Source of the DNA: Nocardia exalbida NBRC 100660
GTDB taxonomy: Bacteria > Actinomycetota > Actinomycetes > Mycobacteriales > Mycobacteriaceae
Length of the DNA: 64,000 nt
Direction: 5' to 3'
Assembly: GCF_000308575.1 (NCBI RefSeq)
Contig: NZ_BAFZ01000077.1
Span: 62,001 to 126,000, forward strand
Each line of letters starts with the position of its first letter. The first letter of the stretch is position 1. Under the pieces are notes generated by a model, which had not been told where the DNA came from, ran no database searches, and worked only from the letters and a program-made list of their open reading frames with translations. A program made the translations under genes and the position numbers. This document shows, one piece after another, positions 36,326 to 46,211 of this stretch.

Positions 36326-37086
36326 GGCGCCTCGCCCTCCGCGGGCCGCCAGATGCTCACGTGGTAACCGACCCCGAACGGGGCATCGCAGTACCGCGTC
36401 TCGACCACCGGGTCGGCCAGGAACAGCCCGGCCAGCACCTGGTAGGCGGCGCGTCCCGAGAGGCTCAGTTCGGCGCACAGGCCGGGATCGAGTGCCCGCA
36501 GCGCGGCGCGATCCCCCGTGCTCAGGGCGTGGTCCAGCCGGTCCTGCACCGGCCGGGCCCGTTCGTCGAGGTAACCGGGCGCCTTGGTGGACAGTGTCGC
36601 GGCGCCGTCCGCGACGACCAGCACACCGCGCGGCGCGGCATCGCCGTCCAGATCGGCGCGCAGCTTCGCCCCGGCCTCGCGGCAGTGCTCCGCCGTCGCG
36701 TCCGCGGGGACGATGCGCGCCTCGGCGGTTGCGCTGGGGGCGACCTGCCCGCGTAGCCATCCCCCGATCAGCACGGCCAACGGCAGGCCGGCATCGGCCC
36801 GCCGCGCCGCGGCGACCGCAGCGCCGGAGAGCCCGACGCGCACGTCGGCGCCGAATCCGCGGAACGTGCCCGCGGTCTCCGGACCGAACGTGCTCTCACC
36901 TGCGCCGACGCCGAGCACCGTCCAGCGCTGCGCCACGGCGGCGAAGGCGCGTACGGCGTCGACCACAGCGGACCGCAGCACCGCGCGCGGGTCCGGATCG
37001 CCCGCTCCCACCGCGTCCGCCACGCCGCCGCAGAGCTCGGGGACCAGCACGGGTGGCGACGGAACGAGAACGGCGACGGAGAACAC
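36322..37086 (-). CDS. Class III extradiol dioxygenase-like protein (Rv2728c-like)
   Basis: A 254-residue protein with the fold of the LigB/MEMO-type extradiol dioxygenases ([13 protein letters not shown] at the start, then [13 protein letters not shown]). Conserved metal histidines of true ring-cleaving enzymes are not obvious; a His near the end (GYHVSIWRP) is the only candidate. It may therefore be non-catalytic. The GTG start has no good ribosome site. It leads the five-gene string Rv2728c-like / miaA / SpoU / dapF / hflX, as in mycobacteria, where the function is also unknown. Confidence 0.85.
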   Translation of the reverse strand: MFSVAVLVPSPPVLVPELCGGVADAVGAGDPDPRAVLRSAVVDAVRAFAAVAQRWTVLGVGAGESTFGPETAGTFRGFGADVRVGLSGAAVAAARRADAGLPLAVLIGGWLRGQVAPSATAEARIVPADATAEHCREAGAKLRADLDGDAAPRGVLVVADGAATLSTKAPGYLDERARPVQDRLDHALSTGDRAALRALDPGLCAELSLSGRAAYQVLAGLFLADPVVETRYCDAPFGVGYHVSIWRPAEGEAP

Positions 37087-37327
37087 GTCGTAACCGTAGT
37101 CGTTGCCGGGACCACCGGTACCGCCCGGCTTCGAGTGTCTCTGCCGGAAATACCGCCGGGATTGATAGTGTTCGAGGAGCTACAACCCAGGTCATCAGGG
37201 GTTGGAAACCCCCGGGATTCCTCCTCGGGAAGGCATGGGTCGATGGTCACAAGGGCTCGGACCGGGTTGAATGGGATGAGCTAGGGCGTAACCAGGCAGC
37301 CGTGACGCGCGGCAGGGACGAGGAAAG

Positions 37328-38704
37328 ATGACCGACAGCAACGGAACCGCGAAAGCCGGCCCCGGCAAGATGCCCCGTTCTTCCGGTGCCCCGAAACCGG
37401 GCCGCTCGATTCCACCGCCGAAGCCGCACGCGGTCAAACCCGCCCCGGGCCCCGCCCAGCAGCATCCCCATCCCGTCGTGGTCCCCAGCGTCTCCGATCC
37501 GAGCCGGTGGGGCCGGGTCGACGAGGACGGCACCGCCTGGGTGAAGACCCCCGAGGGCGAACGCCAGGTCGGCTCGTGGCAGGCCGGTGACGCCACGGAG
37601 GGTCTGGCCCACTTCGGCCGCCGGTTCGACGACCTGGCCACCGAGGTCGCCCTGCTGGAGGCGCGGCTGGCCGCGGGTGCGGACGCGCGCAAGACCAAGG
37701 CCGCCGCCGTGGCGCTGGCCGAGTCGCTGCCGACCGCCGCGGTGATCGGGGACATCGAGGGGCTGGGCCGGCGCTTGCAGGCCATCGCCGAGCATTCCGA
37801 AGAAGCCGCCGCGCACGCCAAGGAAGAGAAGGAACGCGCCCGGCACGAGCACACCGAGCGCAAGGAGGCGCTGGCCGCGGAGGCGGAGAAGATCGCCGCC
37901 GAGTCCACCCAGTGGAAGGCCGCGGGCGATCGGCTGCGCGAGATCCTCGACGAGTGGAAGTCCATCCGGGGCGTGGACCGCAAGGTGGACGACGCGTTGT
38001 GGAAGCGCTACTCCAAGGCCCGTGAGGCGTTCAACCGCCGCCGCGGCGCGCACTTCGCCGAGCTGGATCGCGAACGCGCCGCCGCGAAGTCGCGCAAGGA
38101 AGAGCTGTGCGTGCAGGCCGAGGAACTGTCCGGTTCCACCGAATGGGTGGCCACCGCGGGCGTCTTCCGCGATCTGCTCGCCGAGTGGAAGGCCGCCGGG
38201 CGCGCGCCACGCGAGGCCGACGAGGCGCTGTGGCGGCGCTTCAAGAGCGCGCAGGATGTCTTCTTCGCCGCCCGCAACGCCGCCGTCTCCGAGCGCGACG
38301 CCGAGTTCGAACAGAACGCGACCGCCAAAGAGGAACTGCTGAGCGCCTACGCCTTCATCGATCCGTCCGCCGATCTGGAAGTGGCCCGCAGTGCGCTGCG
38401 CGAGCTCCAGGAGAAGTGGGACGCCATCGGCAAGGTGCCGCGCGAGCGCATGCAGGAACTGGAAGGCAAGCTGCGGGCGATCGAGAAGCGCGTGCGCGAC
38501 GCCGTGGACGCGCAGTGGCGGCGCACCGACCCCGAGGCGATGGCCCGCGCCGCCCAGTTCCGCGAGCGCGTGGCGCAGTTCGAGGAGCAGGCGGCGAAAG
38601 CGCAGGCCGCGGGCAACGCGCGCGACGCGGAGAAGGCGCTGGAGCAGGCCAAGCAGTGGCGGGAGTGGGCCGAGGCCGCCGAAGGCGCCGTCAGCAACCG
38701 CTGA
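37328..38704 (+). CDS. DUF349-repeat coiled-coil protein
   Basis: A 458-residue cytoplasmic protein with three to four DUF349 repeats (each ~75 residues with a W...W spacing and an LWxRF or LWKRY motif, e.g. [15 protein letters not shown] and [15 protein letters not shown]) separated by charged coiled coils. The N-terminal ~60 residues are Pro-rich and disordered. The ATG has GAGGAAAG upstream. It matches the conserved Ala/Arg-rich protein in this place in M. tuberculosis (Rv2731-like). Molecular function is not known. It is ended by a strong hairpin. Confidence 0.9.
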   Translation: MTDSNGTAKAGPGKMPRSSGAPKPGRSIPPPKPHAVKPAPGPAQQHPHPVVVPSVSDPSRWGRVDEDGTAWVKTPEGERQVGSWQAGDATEGLAHFGRRFDDLATEVALLEARLAAGADARKTKAAAVALAESLPTAAVIGDIEGLGRRLQAIAEHSEEAAAHAKEEKERARHEHTERKEALAAEAEKIAAESTQWKAAGDRLREILDEWKSIRGVDRKVDDALWKRYSKAREAFNRRRGAHFAELDRERAAAKSRKEELCVQAEELSGSTEWVATAGVFRDLLAEWKAAGRAPREADEALWRRFKSAQDVFFAARNAAVSERDAEFEQNATAKEELLSAYAFIDPSADLEVARSALRELQEKWDAIGKVPRERMQELEGKLRAIEKRVRDAVDAQWRRTDPEAMARAAQFRERVAQFEEQAAKAQAAGNARDAEKALEQAKQWREWAEAAEGAVSNR

Positions 38705-38723
38705 GTTCGCTCGATCGACGATT

Positions 38724-38750
38724 GCGGCCCTTCCCATCGGGAAGGGCCGC
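38724..38750. terminator. Strong bidirectional hairpin
   Basis: A perfect 12-base stem, GCGGCCCTTCCC and GGGAAGGGCCGC, with a three-base ATC loop. It lies between the convergent DUF349 gene (stop 38704) and the Rv2732c-like gene (stop 38768), so it can end both transcripts. Confidence 0.85.
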
Positions 38751-38767
38751 TCGTGTGCGCGATCAGC

Positions 38768-39478
38768 TCAGGAGTCGCCCATGAGGCGACGCCGGTCGCG
38801 TTCCTCCGCGGCCGCGGCGGCGTTGCGGCGCTGCTCCTCGGCGGCCAGGTGCAGCGTGGTGCGGCTCCACACCACGCGGACCCAGTGGAAGGTGAGCACG
38901 ACGGTCACGATCGCGCCCAGGATCAGCCCGATGCCGGGGCCCGCGCCGATGTAGTTGCCCACGCCGGGGGTCTGGCGGTGCCAGATCGAGAGCACGCCGA
39001 ACACGCTTGCCACGGCGCTGCCCGCGACGGCGATCCAGGCCAGCACCCAGCGGCGGGTCATCAGCGCCAGCATCGAGAACCCGATGCCGAAGACCACGAG
39101 GAACCAGACGAAGACCCGCGAGGGAAGCCCGATGTGCTCGGCCCGCGCGACGTCGGTGTTCAACAGCACGTCGAAGCCGCGCGCGGCGCCCGCGTGCGGC
39201 AGGACCAGCGAGGCCAGCAGCAGGAACACCGCACCCGCCACAACCATGGCGCGGATGCCGGGATCGATCTCACCGGCGATCTTGCGCTCGACGGCGTCGA
39301 GATCGTCGCGGAACTGTTCGAAATCGCCGGTGCTCTCGACCGAGCTCACTGAGTCCTCGTTTCGTTCGTCTGCGTCGCGGCTGCCGGGCCGGTGCCGCGC
39401 CGCGAACGCGTCGTCACCGGGCGGGGGAACCGCCCCGTCGCCATCACGGGTGGCGTCGTCGTCCGGGCCGGTGGTCAT
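38768..39478 (-). CDS. Rv2732c-type four-helix membrane protein
   Basis: A 236-residue membrane protein. The N-terminal ~75 residues are acidic and disordered, then come four membrane helices (about 78-98, 122-139, 145-165 and 180-200) and a short Arg/Glu/Ala-rich helical tail. It is recognised by place and layout as the Rv2732c family of unknown function. Its ATG shares ATGA with the miaB stop, so it is translationally coupled to miaB despite having no evident link to tRNA modification. Confidence 0.85.
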   Translation of the reverse strand: MTTGPDDDATRDGDGAVPPPGDDAFAARHRPGSRDADERNEDSVSSVESTGDFEQFRDDLDAVERKIAGEIDPGIRAMVVAGAVFLLLASLVLPHAGAARGFDVLLNTDVARAEHIGLPSRVFVWFLVVFGIGFSMLALMTRRWVLAWIAVAGSAVASVFGVLSIWHRQTPGVGNYIGAGPGIGLILGAIVTVVLTFHWVRVVWSRTTLHLAAEEQRRNAAAAAEERDRRRLMGDS

Positions 39479-41022
39479 GCGCCGCAGCCGGTCGAGCAGC
39501 CCGCGGCCGCGGGTTCCGGCGTCGGCGCGCCGATGCGGGGCAGCCCGAGTCCAACGCCGATCGGCGCGGTCTTCGGCGTGACACCGCGTTCGTGCGCGTC
39601 ACCGGCGCGGGTGCGGCGGTGCGTCTTGATCGCGGCATCGGCGACGAGGTGGTGCGGCGCCGCGGCGGTGATGTCGACCGTGACCAGGTCGCCGGGGCGA
39701 ATCGGCTCGGCGGTGCCGCCCGGCCGGAAGTGCACCAGCCTGCCGTCGCGGGCGCGGCCGCTCATGCGCGCGGTCGCGGCGTTCTTCTTGCCCGCGCCCT
39801 CGGCCACGAGCAACTCCACCTCGGCGCCGATCAGTTCCCGGTTGGCGGCCAAGGAGATCTCCTCCTGCAGCGCGATGAGGCGGTCGTAGCGCTCCTGCAC
39901 GACGGCCTTGGGCAGCTGGCCGGGCATGTCCGCGGCGGGCGTACCGGGCCGCTTGGAGTACTGGAAGGTGTAGGCGCTGGTGAAACGCGCCTGCCGCACG
40001 ACATCGAGGGTCTCCTGGAAATCCTCTTCGGTCTCGCCGGGGAAGCCCACGATGATGTCGGTGGTGATCGCGGCGTGCGGCATCGCGGCGCGGACCTTGT
40101 CGATGATCCCGAGGTAGCGGGCCTTACGGTAGGAGCGGCGCATCGCCTTGAGCACCCGATCCGAACCGGACTGCAGCGGCATGTGCAGCTGCGGGCAGAT
40201 GTTCGGGGTCTCGGCCATGGCCTCGATCACGTCGTCGGTGAACTCGGCCGGGTGCGGCGAGGTGAAGCGCACCCGCTCCAGACCGTCGATGTGCCCGCAC
40301 GCGCGCAGCAGCTTGGCGAACGCGCCGCGGTCGCGCGGCTCGCTCGGGTCGGCGAACGACGCCCCGTAGGAGTTCACGTTCTGGCCGAGCAGCGTCACCT
40401 CGAGCACCCCTTGGTCCACCAGCGCCCGCACCTCGGCGAGCACGTCACCGGGGCGGCGGTCGACCTCCTTGCCGCGCAGGGCGGGCACGATGCAGAAGGT
40501 GCAGGTGTTGTTGCAGCCGACCGAGATGGAAACCCAGCCCGCGTAGGCGGATTCGCGCTTGGCGGGCAGCGAGGACGGGAACGCCTCCAGCGACTCCAGG
40601 ATCTCCACCTGGGCTTCCCGGTTGTGCCGGGCCCGCTCCAGCAGCACCGGCAGCGAGCCGATGTTGTGGGTGCCGAAGACCACGTCCACCCACGGCGCCT
40701 TGCGCACCACGACGTCGCGATCCTTCTGCGCCAGGCAGCCGCCGACGGCGATCTGCATGCCCGGACGGCTCGCCTTGGTCGGCGCCAGGTGACCGAGCGT
40801 GCCGTAGAGCTTGTTGTCGGCGTTCTCGCGCACCGCGCAGGTGTTGAAGACGACGAGGTCGGCCGTCGCGCCGGGCGCGGCCTTCACATATCCCGCGTCC
40901 TCCAGCAAACCCGACAAGCGTTCGGAATCGTGCACGTTCATCTGGCAGCCGAAGGTGCGGACCTCGTAACTGCGTGCTGTGCCCTCGGAGGGAGCCGACA
41001 GTGCCTGTCCGATCGAATCCAC
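39475..41022 (-). CDS. miaB: tRNA-2-methylthio-N6-dimethylallyladenosine synthase MiaB
   Basis: Radical SAM methylthiotransferase acting on the product of MiaA. The 515 residues have the N-terminal cluster-binding cysteines ([24 protein letters not shown]), the radical SAM motif CNNTCTFC (about 176-183) and a C-terminal TRAM domain. The Met-start listed is a GTG with a weak ribosome site; a slightly shorter start is possible. The C-terminal ~40 residues after the TRAM domain are an extra, variable extension. Confidence 0.95.
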   Translation of the reverse strand: MDSIGQALSAPSEGTARSYEVRTFGCQMNVHDSERLSGLLEDAGYVKAAPGATADLVVFNTCAVRENADNKLYGTLGHLAPTKASRPGMQIAVGGCLAQKDRDVVVRKAPWVDVVFGTHNIGSLPVLLERARHNREAQVEILESLEAFPSSLPAKRESAYAGWVSISVGCNNTCTFCIVPALRGKEVDRRPGDVLAEVRALVDQGVLEVTLLGQNVNSYGASFADPSEPRDRGAFAKLLRACGHIDGLERVRFTSPHPAEFTDDVIEAMAETPNICPQLHMPLQSGSDRVLKAMRRSYRKARYLGIIDKVRAAMPHAAITTDIIVGFPGETEEDFQETLDVVRQARFTSAYTFQYSKRPGTPAADMPGQLPKAVVQERYDRLIALQEEISLAANRELIGAEVELLVAEGAGKKNAATARMSGRARDGRLVHFRPGGTAEPIRPGDLVTVDITAAAPHHLVADAAIKTHRRTRAGDAHERGVTPKTAPIGVGLGLPRIGAPTPEPAAAGCSTGCGA

Positions 41023-41200
41023 CCATCCAGGGTACGGGGCGGCCTCCGGGGGTTTTCGCGCGCATCGGCGCAGGCTCCGGGGCGTCTACCGCCGACGCCG
41101 ACGGGACTGTGAGGTTACGCGCACATGTCGAATCGGCGCGGCGAGACGGTGTGTCGCGGAAAGCCGGGCAAATCCCCGATTTTTGCCTAAGGTCATGACC

Positions 41201-42010
41201 ATGACCGACGACGCCGCCGCTCCCGGGACGACCGGGGACGCCTCTGCCGGGGACGTCAGCGCCGCCACCAGCGCGCCGCCGATGATCTCGATGCACAATG
41301 TGGACAAGCACTTCGGCGACCTGCACGTACTCAAGGACATCACCCTGGAGGTCCCGAAAGGGCAGGTCGTCATCGTTCTGGGCCCGTCGGGCTCCGGTAA
41401 ATCGACGCTGTGCCGCACCATCAACCGGCTGGAACCGATCGACTCCGGGGACATCGCCATCGATGGTGTCGCCCTGCCCGCCGAGGGCCGCGCGCTGGCC
41501 GCCCTGCGCGCCGACGTAGGCATGGTCTTCCAGTCGTTCAACCTTTTCGCGCACAAGACGATCGTCGAGAACGTCATGCTCGCGCCGGTCAAGGTCCGCA
41601 AGGTGAAGAAGGACGACGCCCGCGCCCGCGCGATGCAACTGCTCGACCGGGTCGGCATCGCCGATCAGGCCGACAAGTACCCCGCACAGCTGTCGGGCGG
41701 GCAGCAGCAACGCGTCGCCATCGCCCGGGCGCTGGCGATGAACCCGAAGGTGATGCTGTTCGACGAGCCGACCTCCGCGCTGGACCCGGAGATGGTCAAC
41801 GAAGTGCTCGAGGTGATGGTGTCGCTGGCCAAGGAGGGGATGACGATGCTGGTCGTCACCCACGAGATGGGCTTCGCGCGCCGCGCCGGGAACCGGGTGC
41901 TCTTCATGGCCGACGGCCAGGTGGTGGAGGACGCGCCGCCGGAGGCGTTCTTCACCGCCCCGAAATCGGAGCGGGCCAGAGACTTCCTGGGCAAGATTTT
42001 GAGCCACTGA
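41201..42010 (+). CDS. gluA: Glutamate ABC transporter ATP-binding protein GluA
   Basis: ATPase of a polar amino-acid importer. The 269 residues start with a ~30-residue Ala/Thr/Ser-rich tail, then Walker [10 protein letters not shown], signature LSGGQQQR, Walker [13 protein letters not shown] and switch His in VVTHEM. ATG at 41201 is chosen because the AAGG sequence lies eight bases upstream; ATG at 41195 is an alternative. It is the first gene of gluABCD. In Corynebacterium gluABCD is likewise beside recX-recA, which supports glutamate as the substrate. Confidence 0.93.
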   Translation: MTDDAAAPGTTGDASAGDVSAATSAPPMISMHNVDKHFGDLHVLKDITLEVPKGQVVIVLGPSGSGKSTLCRTINRLEPIDSGDIAIDGVALPAEGRALAALRADVGMVFQSFNLFAHKTIVENVMLAPVKVRKVKKDDARARAMQLLDRVGIADQADKYPAQLSGGQQQRVAIARALAMNPKVMLFDEPTSALDPEMVNEVLEVMVSLAKEGMTMLVVTHEMGFARRAGNRVLFMADGQVVEDAPPEAFFTAPKSERARDFLGKILSH

Positions 42011-42056
42011 TCTGCCGGACAGCGGCCAGCACCCACGGATAGGGAGAAGGAACTCG

Positions 42057-42893
42057 ATGAGGATCAATCGCGCTCTGCGCATCGGCGTCGGAGCGATCGC
42101 CCTGACACTCGCCGCCGCGACAGCCACCGCATGCGGCGGCGGCGGCGACAAGTCCGCCCTGGACAACGCCAAGGACGGCAAACTCACCATCGGCATCAAG
42201 TTCGATCAGCCCGGTCTGGGCCTGCGGAACAAGGACGGGTCCTACAGCGGCTTCGATGTCGAGGTGGCCAAGTACGTCGCAGGGAAACTGGGCGTGCAAC
42301 CGGACCAGATCACGTTCAAGGAGGCGCCGTCGCCGCAGCGCGAGACGCTGATCGAGAACGGGCAGGTCGACTACATCGTCGCCACCTACTCGATCAACGA
42401 CAAGCGCAAGGACAAGGTCGACTTCGCCGGTCCGTACTACATCGCCGGGCAATCGCTGCTGGTGCGGGCCGACAACGCCGACATCAACGGCCCGGACAAC
42501 CTCAAGGGCAAGAAGGTCTGCTCGGTGAAGGGCTCCACGCCGGCCCAGAACATCGAGAAGAACTTCCCCGACACCCAGCTGCAGACCAACGACACCTACT
42601 CGCTCTGCCTCGAGGGCCTGCGCGCCGGGTCCTGGGACGCGGTGACCACCGACGACATCATCCTGGCCGGTTACGCCGCGCAGAGCAGCGGCGCGTTCAA
42701 GGTGGTCGGCAAGCCGTTCACCACGGAGAACTACGGCATCGGGTTGAAGAAGGGCGACAAGGAACTGCGGGACAAGATCAACGATGCCATCGAGGCGATG
42801 ATCGCCGACGGTTCCTGGAAGAAGGCCTTCGATTCGACCGTCGGCGCGTCCGGCTACCAGGCCCCGCAGCCGCCGACCGTGAATCGGTACTGA
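42057..42893 (+). CDS. gluB: Glutamate-binding lipoprotein GluB
   Basis: Substrate-binding protein anchored outside the membrane. The 278 residues begin with a lipoprotein signal peptide with the lipobox TATAC at about residues 20-24, the Cys being the lipid-modified one. The mature part is a type II periplasmic-binding fold: KLTIGIKFDQPGLG, the YIVATYSINDKRK ligand loop, and CSVKGSTPAQNIE. It follows gluA by 46 bases, with AGGGAGAAGG before the ATG. Two cysteines in the lobe 2 region (VCSV, SLCLEG) probably form a disulfide. Confidence 0.94.
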   Translation: MRINRALRIGVGAIALTLAAATATACGGGGDKSALDNAKDGKLTIGIKFDQPGLGLRNKDGSYSGFDVEVAKYVAGKLGVQPDQITFKEAPSPQRETLIENGQVDYIVATYSINDKRKDKVDFAGPYYIAGQSLLVRADNADINGPDNLKGKKVCSVKGSTPAQNIEKNFPDTQLQTNDTYSLCLEGLRAGSWDAVTTDDIILAGYAAQSSGAFKVVGKPFTTENYGIGLKKGDKELRDKINDAIEAMIADGSWKKAFDSTVGASGYQAPQPPTVNRY

Positions 42894-42992
42894 CCTCCCC
42901 GCATACGGACGGGTGGCCCGGCCCCGGCCCGGCGCGGGCCACCCGCCGCACTTCCCTGACCATCGAGACCTGATCGGAGGGACGCGTCCGCC

Positions 42993-43673
42993 GTGTTCGA
43001 CCTGATCTCGAGGTATGACGACCAAATCCTCGAAGCATTCTGGGTGACAATCCAACTGACCGCGCTCTCCGCGGTCGGCGCGCTGATCCTGGGCACTGTC
43101 GTCGCGGGCTTGCGCGTGTCTCCCGTGCCCGTCGCCCGCTGGGTCGGCACGGCCTACGTCACCATCTTCCGCAACACCCCGCTCACGCTGATCATCGTGT
43201 TCATGTCGCTCGGCCTCTACACGACGATGGGCTGGCGCCTCGCAGGTGAGGGGCCGGACTCTCTGGCGCAGAACAACTTCCGCTTCGCAGTCGTCGGCTT
43301 GAGCATCTACACCGCCGCCTTCGTCTGCGAGTCGCTGCGTGCGGGCATCAACACCGTACCGATGGGCCAGTCCGAGGCGGGGCGCTCGCTCGGCCTCGGA
43401 TTCCTGCAGAACCTGCGGCTGGTCGTGCTGCCGCAGGCATTCCGTTCTGTCATCGCCCCGCTGGGCAGCGTCCTGATCGCGCTGACCAAGAACTCCACCA
43501 TCGCCTCGGCCATCGGTGTCGCCGAAGCGGCGACGCTGATGGCGGAAATGACCGAGACCGAAGCCGCGGTCCTGGCGATCGGCGCGATCTTCGCGCTCGG
43601 CTTCGTGATCCTGACCCTGCCGACCGGCCTGTTCTTCGGCTGGCTGGCCAAGAAGTACGAGGTGGCTCGATGA
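42993..43673 (+). CDS. gluC: Glutamate ABC transporter permease GluC
   Basis: Membrane component of the importer: 226 residues, five hydrophobic helices, and the EAA-like loop ESLRAGINTVPMGQSEAGRSLGLG that contacts the GluA ATPase. The start is GTG, with GGAGGG 12 bases upstream. A 100-base Pro/Arg-coding spacer with no hairpin separates it from gluB. It pairs with GluD to form the channel heterodimer. Confidence 0.93.
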   Translation: MFDLISRYDDQILEAFWVTIQLTALSAVGALILGTVVAGLRVSPVPVARWVGTAYVTIFRNTPLTLIIVFMSLGLYTTMGWRLAGEGPDSLAQNNFRFAVVGLSIYTAAFVCESLRAGINTVPMGQSEAGRSLGLGFLQNLRLVVLPQAFRSVIAPLGSVLIALTKNSTIASAIGVAEAATLMAEMTETEAAVLAIGAIFALGFVILTLPTGLFFGWLAKKYEVAR

Positions 43674-43692
43674 GCGTCAGCGAGGCGCGGGT

Positions 43693-44595
43693 ATGAGCGC
43701 GGGCGCTTCGGTCCTGTTCGACGCGCCGGGCCCGAAGGCGAGACTGCGCAACAATATCTACTCGGTGCTGGTACTGGCCGTGGTGGCCGCGGCAGGCTGG
43801 CTGCTCTACCGCGGTTTCGCCGACAAGGGGCAGTTCACCGCGGAGAAGTGGAAGCCGTTCCTGGAAGCCGAGGTCTGGTCGACCTATCTGCTGCCCGGTC
43901 TGCGCGGCACGATCGTGGCCGCGCTGCTGTCCATCGTGTGCGCGTTGCTCCTCGGCATGGTATTCGGCGTCCTGCGGCTGTCGGATCATCGCATCGTGCG
44001 CTGGGTCGCGGGGGCGATCGTGGAGGTGGCGCGTGCCATCCCGGTGCTGATTCTGATGATCTTCCTGTTCGCCGTGTACTCCGAGTACGACGTGTTCAAG
44101 TCCGATGATCTCGCGCTCGCGGCGGTGGTCACCGCCTTGACCATCTACAACGCCTCGGTCATCGCGGAGATCGTGCGAGCGGGCATCCGCTCGCTGCCGA
44201 AAGGACAAACCGAGGCGGCGGTCGCGCTCGGCATGCGCAAGAACCAGCTGATGCGATTGATCCTGCTGCCGCAGGCGGTCACGGCGATGCTGCCCGCGCT
44301 GATCTCGCAGATGGTGGTCGCGCTGAAGGACTCGGCGCTGGGCTACCAGATCACCTACGTCGAGGTGGTGCGCTCGGGCCAGCAACTCGGCGCGGCCGAA
44401 CAGAACACGATTCCGGCGCTGATCATCATCGCGATCATCATGATCGCCCTCAACAGCGCGTTGACGCTCGTTGCCACCAGGCTCGAGCGACGGCTGCGGG
44501 CGCGCAAACGTGGCAAGGGCGGCGGCGCCGTCGTCGCTGCGGACTCGATCATCACCGACGCCGCACCCGGCTTCGACATCGGCAAGAAGCCCTGA
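43693..44595 (+). CDS. gluD: Glutamate ABC transporter permease GluD
   Basis: Second channel subunit: 300 residues, five to six helices, and the EAA loop AEIVRAGIRSLPKGQTEAAVALGM. The C-terminal ~45 residues are a cytoplasmic Arg/Lys-rich helix followed by a Gly/Ala/Asp tail. It begins 19 bases after gluC. Two successive hairpins end the operon. Confidence 0.93.
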   Translation: MSAGASVLFDAPGPKARLRNNIYSVLVLAVVAAAGWLLYRGFADKGQFTAEKWKPFLEAEVWSTYLLPGLRGTIVAALLSIVCALLLGMVFGVLRLSDHRIVRWVAGAIVEVARAIPVLILMIFLFAVYSEYDVFKSDDLALAAVVTALTIYNASVIAEIVRAGIRSLPKGQTEAAVALGMRKNQLMRLILLPQAVTAMLPALISQMVVALKDSALGYQITYVEVVRSGQQLGAAEQNTIPALIIIAIIMIALNSALTLVATRLERRLRARKRGKGGGAVVAADSIITDAAPGFDIGKKP

Positions 44596-44612
44596 GCCGA
44601 CCGGCGGAGTCG

Positions 44613-44646
44613 TTGCCGCGCAAGCGAACTGGTTACTGCGCGGCAA
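44613..44646 (+). terminator. First hairpin after gluD
   Basis: A perfect ten-base inverted repeat, TTGCCGCGCA and TGCGCGGCAA, with a 14-base loop. It starts 17 bases after the gluD stop. Confidence 0.65.
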
Positions 44647-44675
44647 TACCGGGCGGCACCGATGGAGGCGCCGGG

Positions 44676-44702
44676 GTGTTGCGCTCGAGCTGAGCGCAAC
44701 AC
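44676..44702 (+). terminator. Second hairpin after gluD
   Basis: A perfect 11-base stem, GTGTTGCGCTC and GAGCGCAACAC, with a five-base loop GAGCT, 29 bases beyond the first hairpin. This tandem arrangement is a strong stop. Confidence 0.75.
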
Positions 44703-45367
44703 TCGTGCACTCGGCGGCGTCCCGCCAATCTCGTAGGCATAAGCCGATCCCCGGTATTCGACCGGTGGGACGGTCATCAGTGCTTCGTACCTGCGGGAGT
44801 TGATGATCGATGACCAGCCGTACCTCCGACCTACTGTTCGACGAGTCGTTACCCTTCCCTGGCGAACTGCGCCGCGCTGGCCCCGCGCGGGTCGGTGTCT
44901 TCATCCGGCACACGGCCGGTGGGATCCGCGGCGTGGTCGGAGTGACCGGCACCGCCACATCCTCGGAGGACGAACGCGCCGCCGGAGCGGGTATCGAGGC
45001 CGCCGGTCTATCCGCCGACACCGGAGAGGGGTAGACCGGCGATGCCGCAGCCGAAACCCACGCAGCGGTGCACCTCCGCGGCGGCGGTACGAAGGGTGCT
45101 GACCTCGACCGCCGCGGGCCGCGCCCCGATCGGCTGTCCGAGCAGCGACAATCAGCGAAGTGATCGAAAACGCCGCAGCCGCCCCAGATTCCGCTAGCCG
45201 CAGGCACCGAGCCGGTAGCCGCACCTACCATCGGTATCCCGCGTATCCGACCGGCGTGGAACGCAGTTATGAGCGGGATACGGCTTCGCGCGATCGGGGC
45301 CGAGCCGCTGTCTTATCGAGCGGTGAAGCGTGGCGCGCCATCACCGCCAGCGGCCAAGGCCGGAAGC
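44703..45367. other. Intergenic region, no firm gene
   Basis: About 660 bases between the gluD hairpins and recX. A 74-codon plus-strand frame (ATG at 44810, ending 45034) has GGGAG some way upstream and begins MTSRTSDLLF, but it matches nothing known to me. Minus-strand frames are shadows. It may be the relic of a gene lost between gluD and recX. Confidence 0.4.
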
Positions 45368-46153
45368 TCAGTCGACAGGCTCGTCGAGGTCGCCCTCGAC
45401 CCCTCGATCGATCAATTCGGCTTTGACCACCCGATAGGCCGTGGCCTGGCTGTATCCACGCCGGGCGAGCATGCCGACGAGACGACGAATCATCTTGTCC
45501 CGGTCCAGGTCTCGCGGCAAGGAGCGTAATTTGCGGCGGACCAGCTCACCGGCCCGTGCCTCCTCGTCGTCGGTGGTGATGGCGTCGAGGGCGGCGGCGG
45601 CATCCGACTGCGCGACGCCCTTGCGCCGGAGTTCCTGAGCGAGCGCCTGCTTGCCTTTACCGGAGAAGGCGTGGCGGGAGTGCACCCATTGCTCGGCGAA
45701 AGCGGCATCATCGATGAGGCCCACTTCGGTGAGGCGATCGAGCGCCCGTTCGCTCACCTCGGGCGAATACCCCTTGGCGGCGAGACGCTGGGCCAGTTCG
45801 GCACGACTGCGGGCGCGGACGGCGAGCAAGCGGAGACACGCCTCCTTCGCCTGCTCGACCGTCCCGCCCTCGGATCCGGCCGCCACCGGATCGGCCGATC
45901 GGCCCTCGGGCCGGTCGGAGTCGGTCGAGGACGAGTCGGCACGCCCCCGCATGCCGCGGTGACCGCGACGGGACCCAGCCGGACGCGCCCGCTGCGGATC
46001 GGACGCGTCCGGCCGAGTTCCCATGGTGTCCGGCGCAACCGAACCACCTTCGGTACTCCGGACGAGCTCGGAATCCTGTCCGCGCGGCCGGCCACCGTTC
46101 GGCGAGCCGGAGGCGGACAGGAGTTCTTCCAACCGGCGCCGCATGTCCTGCAC
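45368..46153 (-). CDS. recX: RecA modulator RecX
   Basis: Binds and dampens RecA filaments. The conserved part, about residues 95-261, is three-helix RecX repeats (CLRLLAVRARSRAELAQRLAAKGY, VGLIDDAAFAEQWVHSRH, and a third ending in TAYRVVKAEL). About 95 residues before this are charged, Arg/Asp/Ser-rich and probably disordered. The GTG at 46153 gives the full 261 residues. Shorter starts inside the tail are possible, so the true length is uncertain. It lies 58 bases downstream of recA and is probably co-transcribed. Confidence 0.88.
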   Translation of the reverse strand: MQDMRRRLEELLSASGSPNGGRPRGQDSELVRSTEGGSVAPDTMGTRPDASDPQRARPAGSRRGHRGMRGRADSSSTDSDRPEGRSADPVAAGSEGGTVEQAKEACLRLLAVRARSRAELAQRLAAKGYSPEVSERALDRLTEVGLIDDAAFAEQWVHSRHAFSGKGKQALAQELRRKGVAQSDAAAALDAITTDDEEARAGELVRRKLRSLPRDLDRDKMIRRLVGMLARRGYSQATAYRVVKAELIDRGVEGDLDEPVD

Positions 46154-46211
46154 GACGTCGGCCCCGGGGTCGGCCGAAGACGCCCCGGGTGAGCGGCGGC
46201 GGTTCGTCGGC

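Noticed and set aside
44810-45034. A 74-codon plus-strand frame beginning MTSRTSDLLF.
   Set aside because: Ribosome site too far away and no family match; kept only as part of the gap entry.
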